Of a DNA stretch of 60,523 nucleotides, positions 8,069-18,866 are shown piece after piece. Each line of letters opens with the position of its first letter. Position 1 is the stretch's first letter. The stretch covers positions 1 through 60,523 of the forward strand of contig USJW01000010.1 of the NCBI GenBank assembly GCA_900555045.1, read 5' to 3'. The notes under the pieces were generated by a model. The model was not told the origin of the DNA. It saw nothing but the letters and a program-made list of their open reading frames with translations, and ran no database searches. The DNA is from an uncultured Clostridium sp. Lineage in GTDB: Bacteria; Bacillota; Clostridia; Lachnospirales; Lachnospiraceae. Position numbers and translations under genes: made by a program.

Positions 8069-9418
8069 CTAATCATTATTCTGTTCGCGGAATTTGACGT
8101 AGTCCTCCGCCATCATGGAGCAGGCCTTCTCCACATCCACATCGCCTGCAATCAGCGCGGACCCCACGGTCTTCATGGTACTCCACATGCCGTTGGGCAG
8201 ATATTCCCGGTCAAACTTGGGGAATACACGGACATCCGCGTATTTCGTGTAGCTCTCGTTCACCGCGCCGAGATTTCCCTCGGTCCCCTCCATGCTGGTG
8301 GGCATGCCGCTGGCGGTGGACACCTTCTCAATATTTTCCTTCCGCGCCATAAATTCCAGCAGCGCGAGGGCCAGCTCCTGGTTTTCGCCGTCCTTCCAAA
8401 CGCCGTAGGCCTCCCGCTCTCCCCCCAGAAGCACCGGCTCGTCCTCCGGTAAGAGTGTTGGAACCGGCATCATGGCCAGCGTAGCGTCCGCATTCAGCGC
8501 GTACGCATCCGCCATGGTCGCATTGTTCTCCAGCGCAAACAGCACCTCCCCGCTTGCGAGCTTCTGGGGGATCGTGATCGGGTCCGCGGTCTGATAGTCC
8601 TTATTCAGATACCCGGAGTCCCGCAGTGTGGCAATGAACTCGAACACCGGCGCGAAGCGGGTCCAGTCAAAGCTTCCATCCTTCAGAGCGGCCCCTTCAT
8701 TTCCCTTCTCATTGGTAACCAGGAAGGTGGGGGAGACCGTGTTGATCACTCCGGCCAGCTTGCTGGGATCTTTTCCGGCGAGATAAACCGGCGTGTATCC
8801 CTTTTCCTTTGCAATTCCGCACACTTCAAGGAACTCATCCCAGGTTTTCGGAACCTCGCGCCCCAGCTCCTCCAAGATTTTCGCATTGTATACAATACCC
8901 GACTTGTCCACGTTTAAGGGCAGCGCGTAGATATTCCCCTCGCCGTCGCTGATCACCGGAAGGATCTCATCCACCAGGCCTTTATACCACTCCTGGTCGT
9001 TGAGCGGGCGCAGGTATTCGCTGTACCGGTTCACGGACCACCCGTGGGTGGCGAACACGTCCGGCAGATCGTTGGCCGCCATCTTCGCCTTCATCAGCTG
9101 CTCGTAGTCCTTTCCCTGGCTGCTGTACTCGACCTCCACGCCGGGATTTTCTTCCATAAACTGGTTAATCACCTCGTTCACCGCCTCAAAGGTTCCCCCG
9201 GAGGCGTTGGTCATCACCACCAGCTTTCCGGTTAGCTCCGGCTTCTGCTCCTCCCCGGCCGCCGTCTTCTCCCCCTGGCCGACTGCGGCCTGTTCTGTCT
9301 CCTTCACAGCGGCTGTGGTCGCCGCCTCCTTCTCCGCTCCCGAATTTCCTCCGCAGCCAGCCGCGAAGATCGAGACAGCCGCGCACAGCGCCGCCACATA
9401 AAATCCTGTTTTCCTCAT
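8069..9418 (-). CDS. Extracellular sugar-binding lipoprotein of the ABC transporter
   Basis: About 449 residues. The start at 9418 has AAGGAGG about 9 bases upstream; a GTG at 9427 would be too close to that site. The N-terminus is a lipoprotein signal with lipobox FAAGC, followed by an Ala/Glu/Thr linker and a family 1 solute-binding fold. It is the first gene of a four-gene operon with two permeases and a 2H phosphoesterase, divergent from a YesM/AraC two-component pair that likely controls it. Ligand cannot be deduced. Confidence 0.9.
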   Translation of the reverse strand: MRKTGFYVAALCAAVSIFAAGCGGNSGAEKEAATTAAVKETEQAAVGQGEKTAAGEEQKPELTGKLVVMTNASGGTFEAVNEVINQFMEENPGVEVEYSSQGKDYEQLMKAKMAANDLPDVFATHGWSVNRYSEYLRPLNDQEWYKGLVDEILPVISDGEGNIYALPLNVDKSGIVYNAKILEELGREVPKTWDEFLEVCGIAKEKGYTPVYLAGKDPSKLAGVINTVSPTFLVTNEKGNEGAALKDGSFDWTRFAPVFEFIATLRDSGYLNKDYQTADPITIPQKLASGEVLFALENNATMADAYALNADATLAMMPVPTLLPEDEPVLLGGEREAYGVWKDGENQELALALLEFMARKENIEKVSTASGMPTSMEGTEGNLGAVNESYTKYADVRVFPKFDREYLPNGMWSTMKTVGSALIAGDVDVEKACSMMAEDYVKFREQNND

Positions 9419-9466
9419 ATCGTGCACTCCTCCTTAAAATTTCGTTTGATCCCATCGGATGAACCG

Positions 9467-9495
9467 ATTGTAGCATTCTTTTTGCGCCTCAGAAT
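9467..9495 (-). promoter_or_regulatory. Putative promoter of the sugar ABC operon
   Basis: TGCTACAAT, an extended -10 (hexamer 9467-9472), with a weak -35 (ATTCTG, 9490-9495). The weak -35 fits activator dependence, plausibly on the divergent AraC-type regulator (inference). Confidence 0.5.
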
Positions 9496-9545
9496 ATTTC
9501 ATTTCTACGGTAGAATTGCCAAAAACTACAAAATCCCCGATTTAA

Positions 9546-9574
9546 TTGAAACCCTCATCTGTTTATACTAAAAT
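9546..9574 (+). promoter_or_regulatory. Promoter of the two-component genes
   Basis: TTGAAA (9546-9551), 17-base spacer, TAAAAT (9569-9574), about 30 bases upstream of the histidine kinase ATG at 9604. Confidence 0.8.
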
Positions 9575-9603
9575 GGGATTATGCCATCCACGGAGGTCCG
9601 ATT

Positions 9604-11343
9604 ATGACAAGAAAATTAAAAACACCAAAATTTTCCCTCAGCCTGATCCTGAACTTTCTTGTCAGCACCCTGATACCATTTATCACGGTCACCCTGCTCG
9701 TCGCCCACATATACAAGCACAATTATACCAGGGATGTATTTAATCTGGTGGACAATTCCCTGGTATCTATTTCCAAAAACATCTATCTCTACCTCTCGGA
9801 GTTGGACCGGGCCACGCTGACGCCCTACTACAACGAGGATTTCTTCTCCATCCTGAAGCACATCCGTGAGAGCTCAGGGAGGCAGTCCGTGCTGGAGCGC
9901 GCGCAGCTGGAGGACTCCCTCGGCTACCAGATGAGCTTCATCCGCTACACCCGTGAGGACATTGTGGGTTCTATCATCGTGTCGGACGAGGAGTGTATCT
10001 ACAGCACCACCAACATGGTGGACAGCTCCATCGATCCAAACTACAACTTTTCACAGCAGAGCTGGTACAATGAGGCCTTAAAGCTGCGGGGAAGGCCTCT
10101 GTTTGTCTCCCCCCACTACCAGGATTACTACATCCCCAACACCAACGCGCAGGTGGTGTCGGTGGCACGTGCCATCGTCAACCTGCGGACGCGCCAGCCC
10201 CTGTGTGTGATCAAGGTGGACGCGAACACGGTGATTTTTGACAAGATGTTAAATGACATCACCTTTCACGTGCCGGCCACCATCGTCATCACCGACCAGT
10301 CGGGGCAGGTGGTCTACAGCACGCAGCCGGTAAATTCCCGGGAGGCGGCAGCCCTCACAGGCGATGGCGTGGCGGTCACCTACAGCGGACAGCCCTACTT
10401 GAAGCGCTCCAGGGAGGTGAGCGAATACGGTTGGAATGTCCATGTCCTGCTAAAAGAATCCGCGGTCAATTCCAACACCTTTTATATCTACGCCACCTCC
10501 TTCCTGCTCTATCTGGTGGGGCTTCTGATCGCGCTGTTCTTCTATTTCTGGCGCTCACGCCGCCTGATCCACACGGTGGACACCATCAACGGCCTGCTGG
10601 AGCAGATACAAAACGGCAACTTTAAGGCCCGCTACACCCCGGAGAGCCCCAATGAGCTGAAGCTGATTATCGACTCCGTCAACTACATCGCAGAGATGCT
10701 GGAGGAGCGGATGGAGCGGGAGTATCAGATGGCGATTGAACAAAAATCCTTCCAGTTTAAGGCGCTGCAGGCGCAGATTAACCCCCACTTTCTGTTCAAC
10801 ACGCTGAACAGCTTCATCGCCCTAAACCAGCTGTCCATGCGCGACGAGCTGGAGCGCGGAATCTACGCACTGACAAAGATGCTCCGCTACAGCTTGAGCG
10901 ACGGGACGGACAGCACGGTGGCGCAGGAGCTGGCCTTCCTGGACCACTACTGTGCGCTTCAGAAGCTGCGCTTTCAGAACCGGCTTGAATATGAGATTTA
11001 TTTTGACCCCGACACCGGGGAGGCGCGGATTCCCAAGCTGATCCTGCAGCCCCTGGTGGAGAACGCAATTATCCACGGAATCGAGCCCGCGGGCAGAGAC
11101 TGCCGCTTAAGCCTTTCCGTGTTCCGCCTGACCCCGGCGCGCATCATGATCACCATCGAGGACGACGGCGTGGGGTTTGACCACACGTCCACGGAGCGCC
11201 ACATCGGACTCGACAACGTGGCGAAGCGGTTAGCCTTAATCGACAGCCGCAATTGTATGGAAATTGAGAGCAGCCCCGGGGAGGGGACGGTTATCACACT
11301 GGAGATTCAAACAGAGGAGCACTATGAAGTACTTGATTGCTGA
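9604..11343 (+). CDS. YesM-family sensor histidine kinase
   Basis: 579-residue membrane sensor. One membrane helix at about 14-36, an extracellular sensor region to about 295, a second helix at about 298-318, a HAMP linker (to about 375), a His_kinase domain with QINPHFLFNTLNS carrying the phosphoacceptor histidine, and a HATPase domain with EDDGVGFD. This is the LytS/YesM architecture typical of kinases paired with AraC-type regulators that control carbohydrate ABC transporters. CGGAGG lies 7 bases upstream of the ATG. The gene overlaps the response regulator start by 20 bases. The signal is probably the sugar or its loaded binding protein (inference). Confidence 0.92.
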   Translation: MTRKLKTPKFSLSLILNFLVSTLIPFITVTLLVAHIYKHNYTRDVFNLVDNSLVSISKNIYLYLSELDRATLTPYYNEDFFSILKHIRESSGRQSVLERAQLEDSLGYQMSFIRYTREDIVGSIIVSDEECIYSTTNMVDSSIDPNYNFSQQSWYNEALKLRGRPLFVSPHYQDYYIPNTNAQVVSVARAIVNLRTRQPLCVIKVDANTVIFDKMLNDITFHVPATIVITDQSGQVVYSTQPVNSREAAALTGDGVAVTYSGQPYLKRSREVSEYGWNVHVLLKESAVNSNTFYIYATSFLLYLVGLLIALFFYFWRSRRLIHTVDTINGLLEQIQNGNFKARYTPESPNELKLIIDSVNYIAEMLEERMEREYQMAIEQKSFQFKALQAQINPHFLFNTLNSFIALNQLSMRDELERGIYALTKMLRYSLSDGTDSTVAQELAFLDHYCALQKLRFQNRLEYEIYFDPDTGEARIPKLILQPLVENAIIHGIEPAGRDCRLSLSVFRLTPARIMITIEDDGVGFDHTSTERHIGLDNVAKRLALIDSRNCMEIESSPGEGTVITLEIQTEEHYEVLDC

Positions 11344-12769
11344 CGATGAACAGCTGGTCCGGCTGACAATACAGAAAATTTTGAATGACTATGGCGTTGA
11401 CAACAGCGATATCTGCCACGCGGGCACCGGCGAGGAGATGTTGGAGATCCTCGCGTCATGCCATGTGGATTTGGCGTTCGTGGACATCCGCATGCCCGGG
11501 ATCACGGGGCTTACCGCGATCCGCGAGGGCCTCCGCATCTCCCGCTACACGTCCTTCTATATTCTCACCGGGTACGACCGGTTCGAGTACGCCAGGGAGG
11601 CGGTCTCCATCGGCGTGAAGGACTTCCTGTTAAAGCCGTTGGATCCCCAGGCCATGGGGGAGATTCTGCGGCGGGAGCGGACGGACCGCGAGAGTCTCCG
11701 GCGGCAGCTGCAGGGAGAGTATCTCTCCCTGATCTCGTCGGCCCTGCTGACCGGGAACGCCACCGACGGCGGCTCCGTCACCTGCCTCCCGTGTCTTTGC
11801 ACCTATGGCCGTGCGGACACCGGGCTGCCGGAGAGACTCTGCCGCTGCGAGGACGTGTTTTCCTCCGTGTACGCCGTCAAGCTGTCCTTTCCCTCCAAGT
11901 CGTACGTTTTCTTCTGCTCTCGCCAGCCGCTGCCCCAGAGGCCGCTCCTGGCGCAGGTCAAGGCACTGTTCACGGACGCGGACAGCCGCAGCAACCGCGA
12001 CAGCCAGGAGGAGGCCACCGTCTTCTGCCTGGCGCAGGCAGTCCCCCTGTCCGGCCTGGCGGACGCCATCTCTGCGCTGGAGGAGTACTCCTCCATCCGC
12101 CTGCTGCGTGGCTTAGGAAAATTTTACACGGTTTTCCCCGGGCAAACCGCCAAAAAGGACTTAAATCTTGTGGTCTGCAAGCGGATTCTCCAGATGAAGG
12201 CGGACTACGAGCAGAACTCATACGTGGAGTATATGAACCATCTGAAAAAATTCAAAGTCAGCTTCGCGGAGGTATTTCCAAAGCTGGGGCTGGCGTCCTT
12301 GCGCCAGCTCAACCGCTGGCTGGAGCTGTGCTTCTTTGCGCCCAGAGAATTTCTCGACTCCCCGGACGGGTTCTACCGCTATTTTGAATCGCTATCCGCC
12401 CACCTGATCGCTCCCGCGGAGCAGAGGACCTCCTCCATCGAGACGATCATCCGCTATGTGGACTCCAACTACACCGCGGACATCTCCATCAACGGGCTGG
12501 CCGACCGCTTCGGCCTCACCCCCAACTACCTCAGCGCCCAGTTTAAGAGGGAGACGGGCACAAAATTCACCGACTATATCACAAATCTGCGCATCGCCCA
12601 CGCCAAAAAGCTGCTCCTGGAATCCAACCTCCAGGTGAAGCAGATCGCCCTGGAGGTCGGCTATTACACCGCCAGCCATTTCATCAAGGCGTTTGTTCGC
12701 CACGAGGAGATCACGCCCCTGGAGTACCGAAATATCCACAGCGGCCCCGCTTCCCCGGCTTCCAGCTAG
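11324..12769 (+). CDS. AraC-type response regulator (YesN-like)
   Basis: 481 residues from the ATG at 11324, which overlaps the kinase end by 20 bases. The receiver domain (1-120) has the acidic pair DDE at 7-9, phosphoacceptor Asp54 in FVDIRMPG and a conserved Lys in FLLKPLD. A long middle region of unknown function follows, then an AraC double helix-turn-helix over the last 100 residues (ISINGLADRFGLTPNYLSAQ and QIALEVGYYTASHFIKAF). It is expected to bind upstream of the divergent sugar ABC operon. It ends with TAG at 12767. Confidence 0.92.
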   Translation: MKYLIADDEQLVRLTIQKILNDYGVDNSDICHAGTGEEMLEILASCHVDLAFVDIRMPGITGLTAIREGLRISRYTSFYILTGYDRFEYAREAVSIGVKDFLLKPLDPQAMGEILRRERTDRESLRRQLQGEYLSLISSALLTGNATDGGSVTCLPCLCTYGRADTGLPERLCRCEDVFSSVYAVKLSFPSKSYVFFCSRQPLPQRPLLAQVKALFTDADSRSNRDSQEEATVFCLAQAVPLSGLADAISALEEYSSIRLLRGLGKFYTVFPGQTAKKDLNLVVCKRILQMKADYEQNSYVEYMNHLKKFKVSFAEVFPKLGLASLRQLNRWLELCFFAPREFLDSPDGFYRYFESLSAHLIAPAEQRTSSIETIIRYVDSNYTADISINGLADRFGLTPNYLSAQFKRETGTKFTDYITNLRIAHAKKLLLESNLQVKQIALEVGYYTASHFIKAFVRHEEITPLEYRNIHSGPASPASS

Positions 12770-12793
12770 ATTTTTCATCTTATACAAGAAACA

Positions 12794-12834
12794 AACCATC
12801 CCCCAGCCGCTCTTTTGACAGCTGGGGGATGGTT
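12794..12834. terminator. Bidirectional terminator between the response regulator and glnN
   Basis: A 14-bp stem pairs 12794-12807 with 12821-12834 (AACCATCCCCCAGC and its complement), with T-rich sequence on the right and A-rich on the left. It lies between convergent genes and can serve both. Confidence 0.75.
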
Positions 12835-12862
12835 CCATTTCTTCTATATTATAATGTCGAAT

Positions 12863-14977
<2,115 letters not shown>

Positions 14978-15065
14978 AGATTTTCCATCCTCTCTTTTTT
15001 TAAGCACCTGGCTGCTGCCCGTCATTAACCTTTGAAAATTAAGTGAAATTCAATTTATACAGCAA

Positions 15066-15097
15066 GAAGGCGTCCTCCCTGTAGAGAGAACGCCTTC
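15066..15097 (-). promoter_or_regulatory. Hairpin at the 5-prime end of the glnN transcript
   Basis: On the minus strand GAAGGCGT and ACGCCTTC enclose CTCTC-TACA-GGGAG, giving a nearly continuous 14-bp stem with a TACA tetraloop. It starts about 5 bases after the predicted transcription start, and no T-tract follows on the glnN strand. It may stabilise the mRNA or bind a regulator. Confidence 0.5.
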
Positions 15098-15108
15098 GTT
15101 CTTTAAAT

Positions 15109-15137
15109 AAAATAAACCATTTCACTTCAAATTGCAA
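15109..15137 (-). promoter_or_regulatory. Putative glnN promoter
   Basis: TTGCAA (15132-15137), 17 bases, TATTTT (15109-15114), directed at glnN. The rest of the gap (15138-15203) is AT-rich and holds a run of T and A that could terminate the aldolase gene weakly. Confidence 0.5.
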
Positions 15138-15203
15138 GTTATTTTTTTATAAAAAACTGCATTTGTTTTAATGCGATTTATAAGCTTGTCTTATTATTCA
15201 ATC

Positions 15204-16067
15204 TCAAGCCTTGCCAACGGAACCGAACAGCTCCATCTTCTCCTTGACGGTCGCCTTGATCGCCTCAGCGCCCGGAGCCAGCAGCTTTCTCGGGTCAAAG
15301 CCCTTGCCCTGCTCATCCTTGCCGGCCTCGATGTACTTTCTGGTTGCGGCAGCGAAGGACAGCTGGCACTCAGTGTTCACGTTGATCTTCGCAACGCCCA
15401 GGCTGATGGCCTCCTTGATCATATCCTCCGGGATTCCGGTGCCGCCGTGCAGAACTAACGGCATGTCGCCAACGGCCGCCTTCACCTTGGCCAGAACGTC
15501 AAAGTTTAAGCCCTGCCAGTTCTCCGGATACTTTCCGTGGATGTTGCCGATTCCGGCAGCCAGGAAATCGATGCCCAGGTCCGCGATGGCCTTGCACTCA
15601 GCCGGGTCTGCGCACTCGCCCATGCCCACAACGCCGTCTTCCTCGCCGCCGATGGAGCCAACCTCAGCCTCCAGGGACAGGCCCATGGCATGAGCGATCT
15701 TCACCAGCTCTTTGGTCTTCTCAATGTTCTCCTCGATCGGGTAGTGGGAACCGTCGAACATGATGGAGGAGAAGCCCGCCTTGATGCACTTGTAGCAGCC
15801 GTCGTAGGTTCCATGATCTAAGTGCAGGGCTACGGGAACCGTGATGTTCAACTCCTCCATCATGGCCTCTACCATAGCGGCAACTGTCTTAAAACCGGTC
15901 ATGTATTTGCCCGCGCCCTCGGATACACCCAGGATAACCGGGGACTGCAGTTCCTGCGCGGTCAGCAGTACGGATTTGGTCCACTCCAGGTTGTTGATGT
16001 TGAACTGACCAACCGCGTACTTACCTTCTCTCGCTTTTTCAAGCATTTCTTTTGCTGAAACTAACAT
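15204..16067 (-). CDS. fba: Class II fructose-1,6-bisphosphate aldolase
   Basis: 287 residues, normal for zinc-dependent class II aldolases, which split fructose-1,6-bisphosphate in glycolysis. Metal and substrate motifs are present: HLDHGTYDGCYKCI (zinc histidine and catalytic Asp), IMFDGSHYP, the region around EVGSIGGEEDG, HGGTGIPEDM and KINVNTE. AAGGAGGG lies 7 bases before the ATG. Monocistronic, with an extended -10 promoter upstream. A tagatose-bisphosphate aldolase is the main alternative, but the sequence fits Fba. Confidence 0.95.
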   Translation of the reverse strand: MLVSAKEMLEKAREGKYAVGQFNINNLEWTKSVLLTAQELQSPVILGVSEGAGKYMTGFKTVAAMVEAMMEELNITVPVALHLDHGTYDGCYKCIKAGFSSIMFDGSHYPIEENIEKTKELVKIAHAMGLSLEAEVGSIGGEEDGVVGMGECADPAECKAIADLGIDFLAAGIGNIHGKYPENWQGLNFDVLAKVKAAVGDMPLVLHGGTGIPEDMIKEAISLGVAKINVNTECQLSFAAATRKYIEAGKDEQGKGFDPRKLLAPGAEAIKATVKEKMELFGSVGKA

Positions 16068-16113
16068 GTTTATGCCCTCCTTTAATATTGTTATTTATTT
16101 AACATTGGTAACT

Positions 16114-16142
16114 ATTATAGCAAACCTGCCCCCAAAAGGGAA
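16114..16142 (-). promoter_or_regulatory. Promoter of fba
   Basis: TGCTATAAT extended -10 (hexamer 16114-16119) with a poor -35 (TTCCCT, 16137-16142), 47 bases upstream of the aldolase ATG. It starts immediately after the threonine synthase stop. Confidence 0.65.
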
Positions 16143-16152
16143 GGGCAAATTA

Positions 16153-17646
16153 TCAGATGTTGAGAATCCCCTTCACGGTCTCCTCCATGCGGTCCACATC
16201 GCACTCCAGATTGTGGCGGATCTCGGCGTTTCGGATCTCCTCCACCGCCTTCGGAACCGGAACCCCGGAGAGTCTGCTAAGCGCGTCAACCACGTCGAAC
16301 TCGTCCAGACCAGCGATCTGATCCGGGCCCTCGATGGCCTCCATCACGCTGCGGGAGAACTTGTAGGGGCTGGCCGTGGAGGCGATCACCGTCTTCGCCG
16401 TATCGCCCGTCTTCCCGCGGTAGCTGCCATAGACCGTGGCCGCCACGCCGGTGTGGGTGTCTACCAGGTAGCCGGTATCCTCAAAGATCCGGCGGATCGT
16501 GGCCGCATTCTCCTGCTGGGTGGCGTATCCGCCCGCGAAGTCCGCCATAAAGCGCCGCATGTCCTCAGTCACGGTATAGCTTCCGCTCTCGGACAGATCG
16601 CGCATAAGCGCCCCGTTGGCCGCCGCGTCGCAGCCGGTGCTTAAGTAGATCAGCCGCTCCAGGTTGCTGGAGATCAGTATATCCATGGACGGGGAATTGG
16701 TGAGAATGAACTCTCTCTTCCTATCATATGTGCCTGTGGTAAAGAAATCGTACAGGACCTTGTTGTCGTTGGACGCGCAGATTAACGTCTTGATCGGCAG
16801 GCTCATGCGCTTCGCAAAGTAGGCTGCCAGGATGTTGCCGAAGTTCCCGGTGGGCACGGTGACGTTGATCTCCTCGCCCTTTTCGATCTCGCCGTTCTCA
16901 AATAGTTTGGCATACGCATATACATAATATACGATCTGAGGTACCAGTCTTCCTATATTAATGGAGTTTGCGGACGAGAACTGATACCCGTTTTCAGCCA
17001 GCTCTGCCTCCAACGCCTTGTCGCCGAACAGCTTTTTCACGCCGGTCTGGGCGTCGTCGAAGTTGCCGTGGATCGCCACCACGCTGGTGTTTTCGCCCTT
17101 CTGGGTGCGCATCTGCAGCTCCTGGACCTTGCTGACTCCGTCCTTGGGGTAGAACACAATGATCCGCGTCCCCGGCACATCCGCGAAACCGGCCATCGCC
17201 GCCTTCCCGGTGTCGCCGGAGGTGGCCGTCAGAATCACGATCTCCTTGTCCACCTTGTTTTTCTTTGCCGCCACCGTCATGAGCTGCGGCAGAATGGAGA
17301 GCGCCATGTCCTTGAAGGCGATGGTGCTTCCATGGTACAATTCCAGGAAATACGCCCCATCGGCTTTCGCCAGAGGGGCGATCTCTTCTGTGTCAAATTT
17401 GCTGTCGTAGGCCCTTGCGATGCAGCCCTTTAACTCTTCCTCCGTAAAATCCGTCAGAAACAGCTTCATCACCTCGTAAGCCGTCTCCTGATACGTCATG
17501 CCGGCCAGCCGCTCCACCGGAACGTCGAGCGCCGGAATCTCCGTGGGCATGAACAGGCCGCCGTCGCACGCCAGGCCCTTTAAGATCGCCTGGGAAGCCG
17601 TGACACCGGTCTCGCCGCCTCTGGTACTCTGATAGGATAAAACCAT
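16153..17646 (-). CDS. thrC: Threonine synthase
   Basis: 497 residues, cytosolic. A PLP enzyme converting O-phosphohomoserine to threonine. The PLP lysine is in TIAFKDMALS, the phosphate cup in TSGDTGKAAMAGF, and the N-terminus YQSTRGGETGVTASQAI is typical of the longer bacterial/fungal ThrC class. GAGGAG lies 8 bases before the ATG. It stands alone with its own promoter and without other threonine genes nearby. Confidence 0.95.
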   Translation of the reverse strand: MVLSYQSTRGGETGVTASQAILKGLACDGGLFMPTEIPALDVPVERLAGMTYQETAYEVMKLFLTDFTEEELKGCIARAYDSKFDTEEIAPLAKADGAYFLELYHGSTIAFKDMALSILPQLMTVAAKKNKVDKEIVILTATSGDTGKAAMAGFADVPGTRIIVFYPKDGVSKVQELQMRTQKGENTSVVAIHGNFDDAQTGVKKLFGDKALEAELAENGYQFSSANSINIGRLVPQIVYYVYAYAKLFENGEIEKGEEINVTVPTGNFGNILAAYFAKRMSLPIKTLICASNDNKVLYDFFTTGTYDRKREFILTNSPSMDILISSNLERLIYLSTGCDAAANGALMRDLSESGSYTVTEDMRRFMADFAGGYATQQENAATIRRIFEDTGYLVDTHTGVAATVYGSYRGKTGDTAKTVIASTASPYKFSRSVMEAIEGPDQIAGLDEFDVVDALSRLSGVPVPKAVEEIRNAEIRHNLECDVDRMEETVKGILNI

Positions 17647-17703
17647 AGCTTATCTCCTCACTTCTGCCATAGAATATCAATGAATATTGCCTCAATATAG
17701 ATG

Positions 17704-17732
17704 ATCTTAGCATATTTCCCCCGGTGGCGCAA
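17704..17732 (-). promoter_or_regulatory. Putative promoter of thrC
   Basis: TTGCGC (17727-17732), 17 bases, TAAGAT (17704-17709) with an upstream TGC (extended -10). It is 58 bases from the thrC ATG. Confidence 0.55.
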
Positions 17733-17772
17733 CTGAATAATTGTGGGCTCCCCGGGCGAAACATATCCTTAT

Positions 17773-17790
17773 CACAACATGTATATTGTG
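17773..17790. promoter_or_regulatory. Possible operator in the thrC / amino acid transporter divergent gap
   Basis: An inverted repeat CACAA-N8-TTGTG lies 41 bases upstream of the rightward -35 box and 41 bases upstream of the leftward -35. Its form suits a dimeric regulator, but short AT-rich repeats arise by chance. Confidence 0.25.
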
Positions 17791-17830
17791 GTCTAAACAG
17801 TTAAAAAGTTGTATTTTTTCCGAAAAACTA

Positions 17831-17859
17831 TTGACTTTTAAATAAAAAGCGCCTATAAT
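17831..17859 (+). promoter_or_regulatory. Promoter of the amino acid ABC operon
   Basis: TTGACT (17831-17836), exactly 17 bases, consensus TATAAT (17854-17859). Start of transcription is expected near 17866, leaving about 170 bases of leader before the first ATG. Confidence 0.9.
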
Positions 17860-17865
17860 CCATAA

Positions 17866-17978
17866 CATCACAGGGGGAGCAAACCTCCTGAACTTCGGAA
17901 AATTACATCGGGCAAAATTTAGGGCAAAGGCGCTCAGGAATTAAGCGGGATTAGTGCGGATTCTTTGAGTGTTTTTTT
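17866..17978 (+). promoter_or_regulatory. Terminator-type leader RNA (candidate riboswitch/attenuator) of the amino acid ABC operon
   Basis: The leader ends in an intrinsic terminator: CGCTCAGGAAT (17931-17941) pairs with ATTCTTTGAGTG (17960-17971, one bulge and two wobbles), followed by seven T (17972-17978). Upstream TCCTGA (17886-17891 region) is complementary to TCAGGA in the terminator's left arm, giving a possible antiterminator. GGAG/CTCC forms a small 5-prime hairpin and GGGCAAA occurs twice (17910-17916, 17922-17928). No ATG occurs before the terminator, arguing against a leader peptide. I could not match it to a known riboswitch family; that needs an Rfam covariance search. Confidence 0.6.
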
Positions 17979-18034
17979 ATACCCTTTCCCCGGCCCCACA
18001 ACCATAGCGAGACTACAGAAAGGTGGTACAGAGT

Positions 18035-18757
<723 letters not shown>

Positions 18758-18866
18758 TCCAGTTACTCGCAAATTTGCCCGTGTTTCGCGCCTTTGGGCG
18801 CTTGAAGCCATAGCGGTGCCGCCACCAGGGTGGTGTCGCAAGTAAGAAAAAGAGGAGGAGACAATT

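Noticed and set aside
17866..17978. c-di-GMP-I riboswitch identity for the amino acid transporter leader
   Set aside because: CACAGGG and AAGCGGG-like pieces are suggestive, but the GACGCAAAGCC core and the expected helices are missing.
18019..18032. T-box-like AAGGTGGTAC before the GlnQ-like gene
   Set aside because: It is only the ribosome site; there is no following terminator, no Stem I and no specifier loop.
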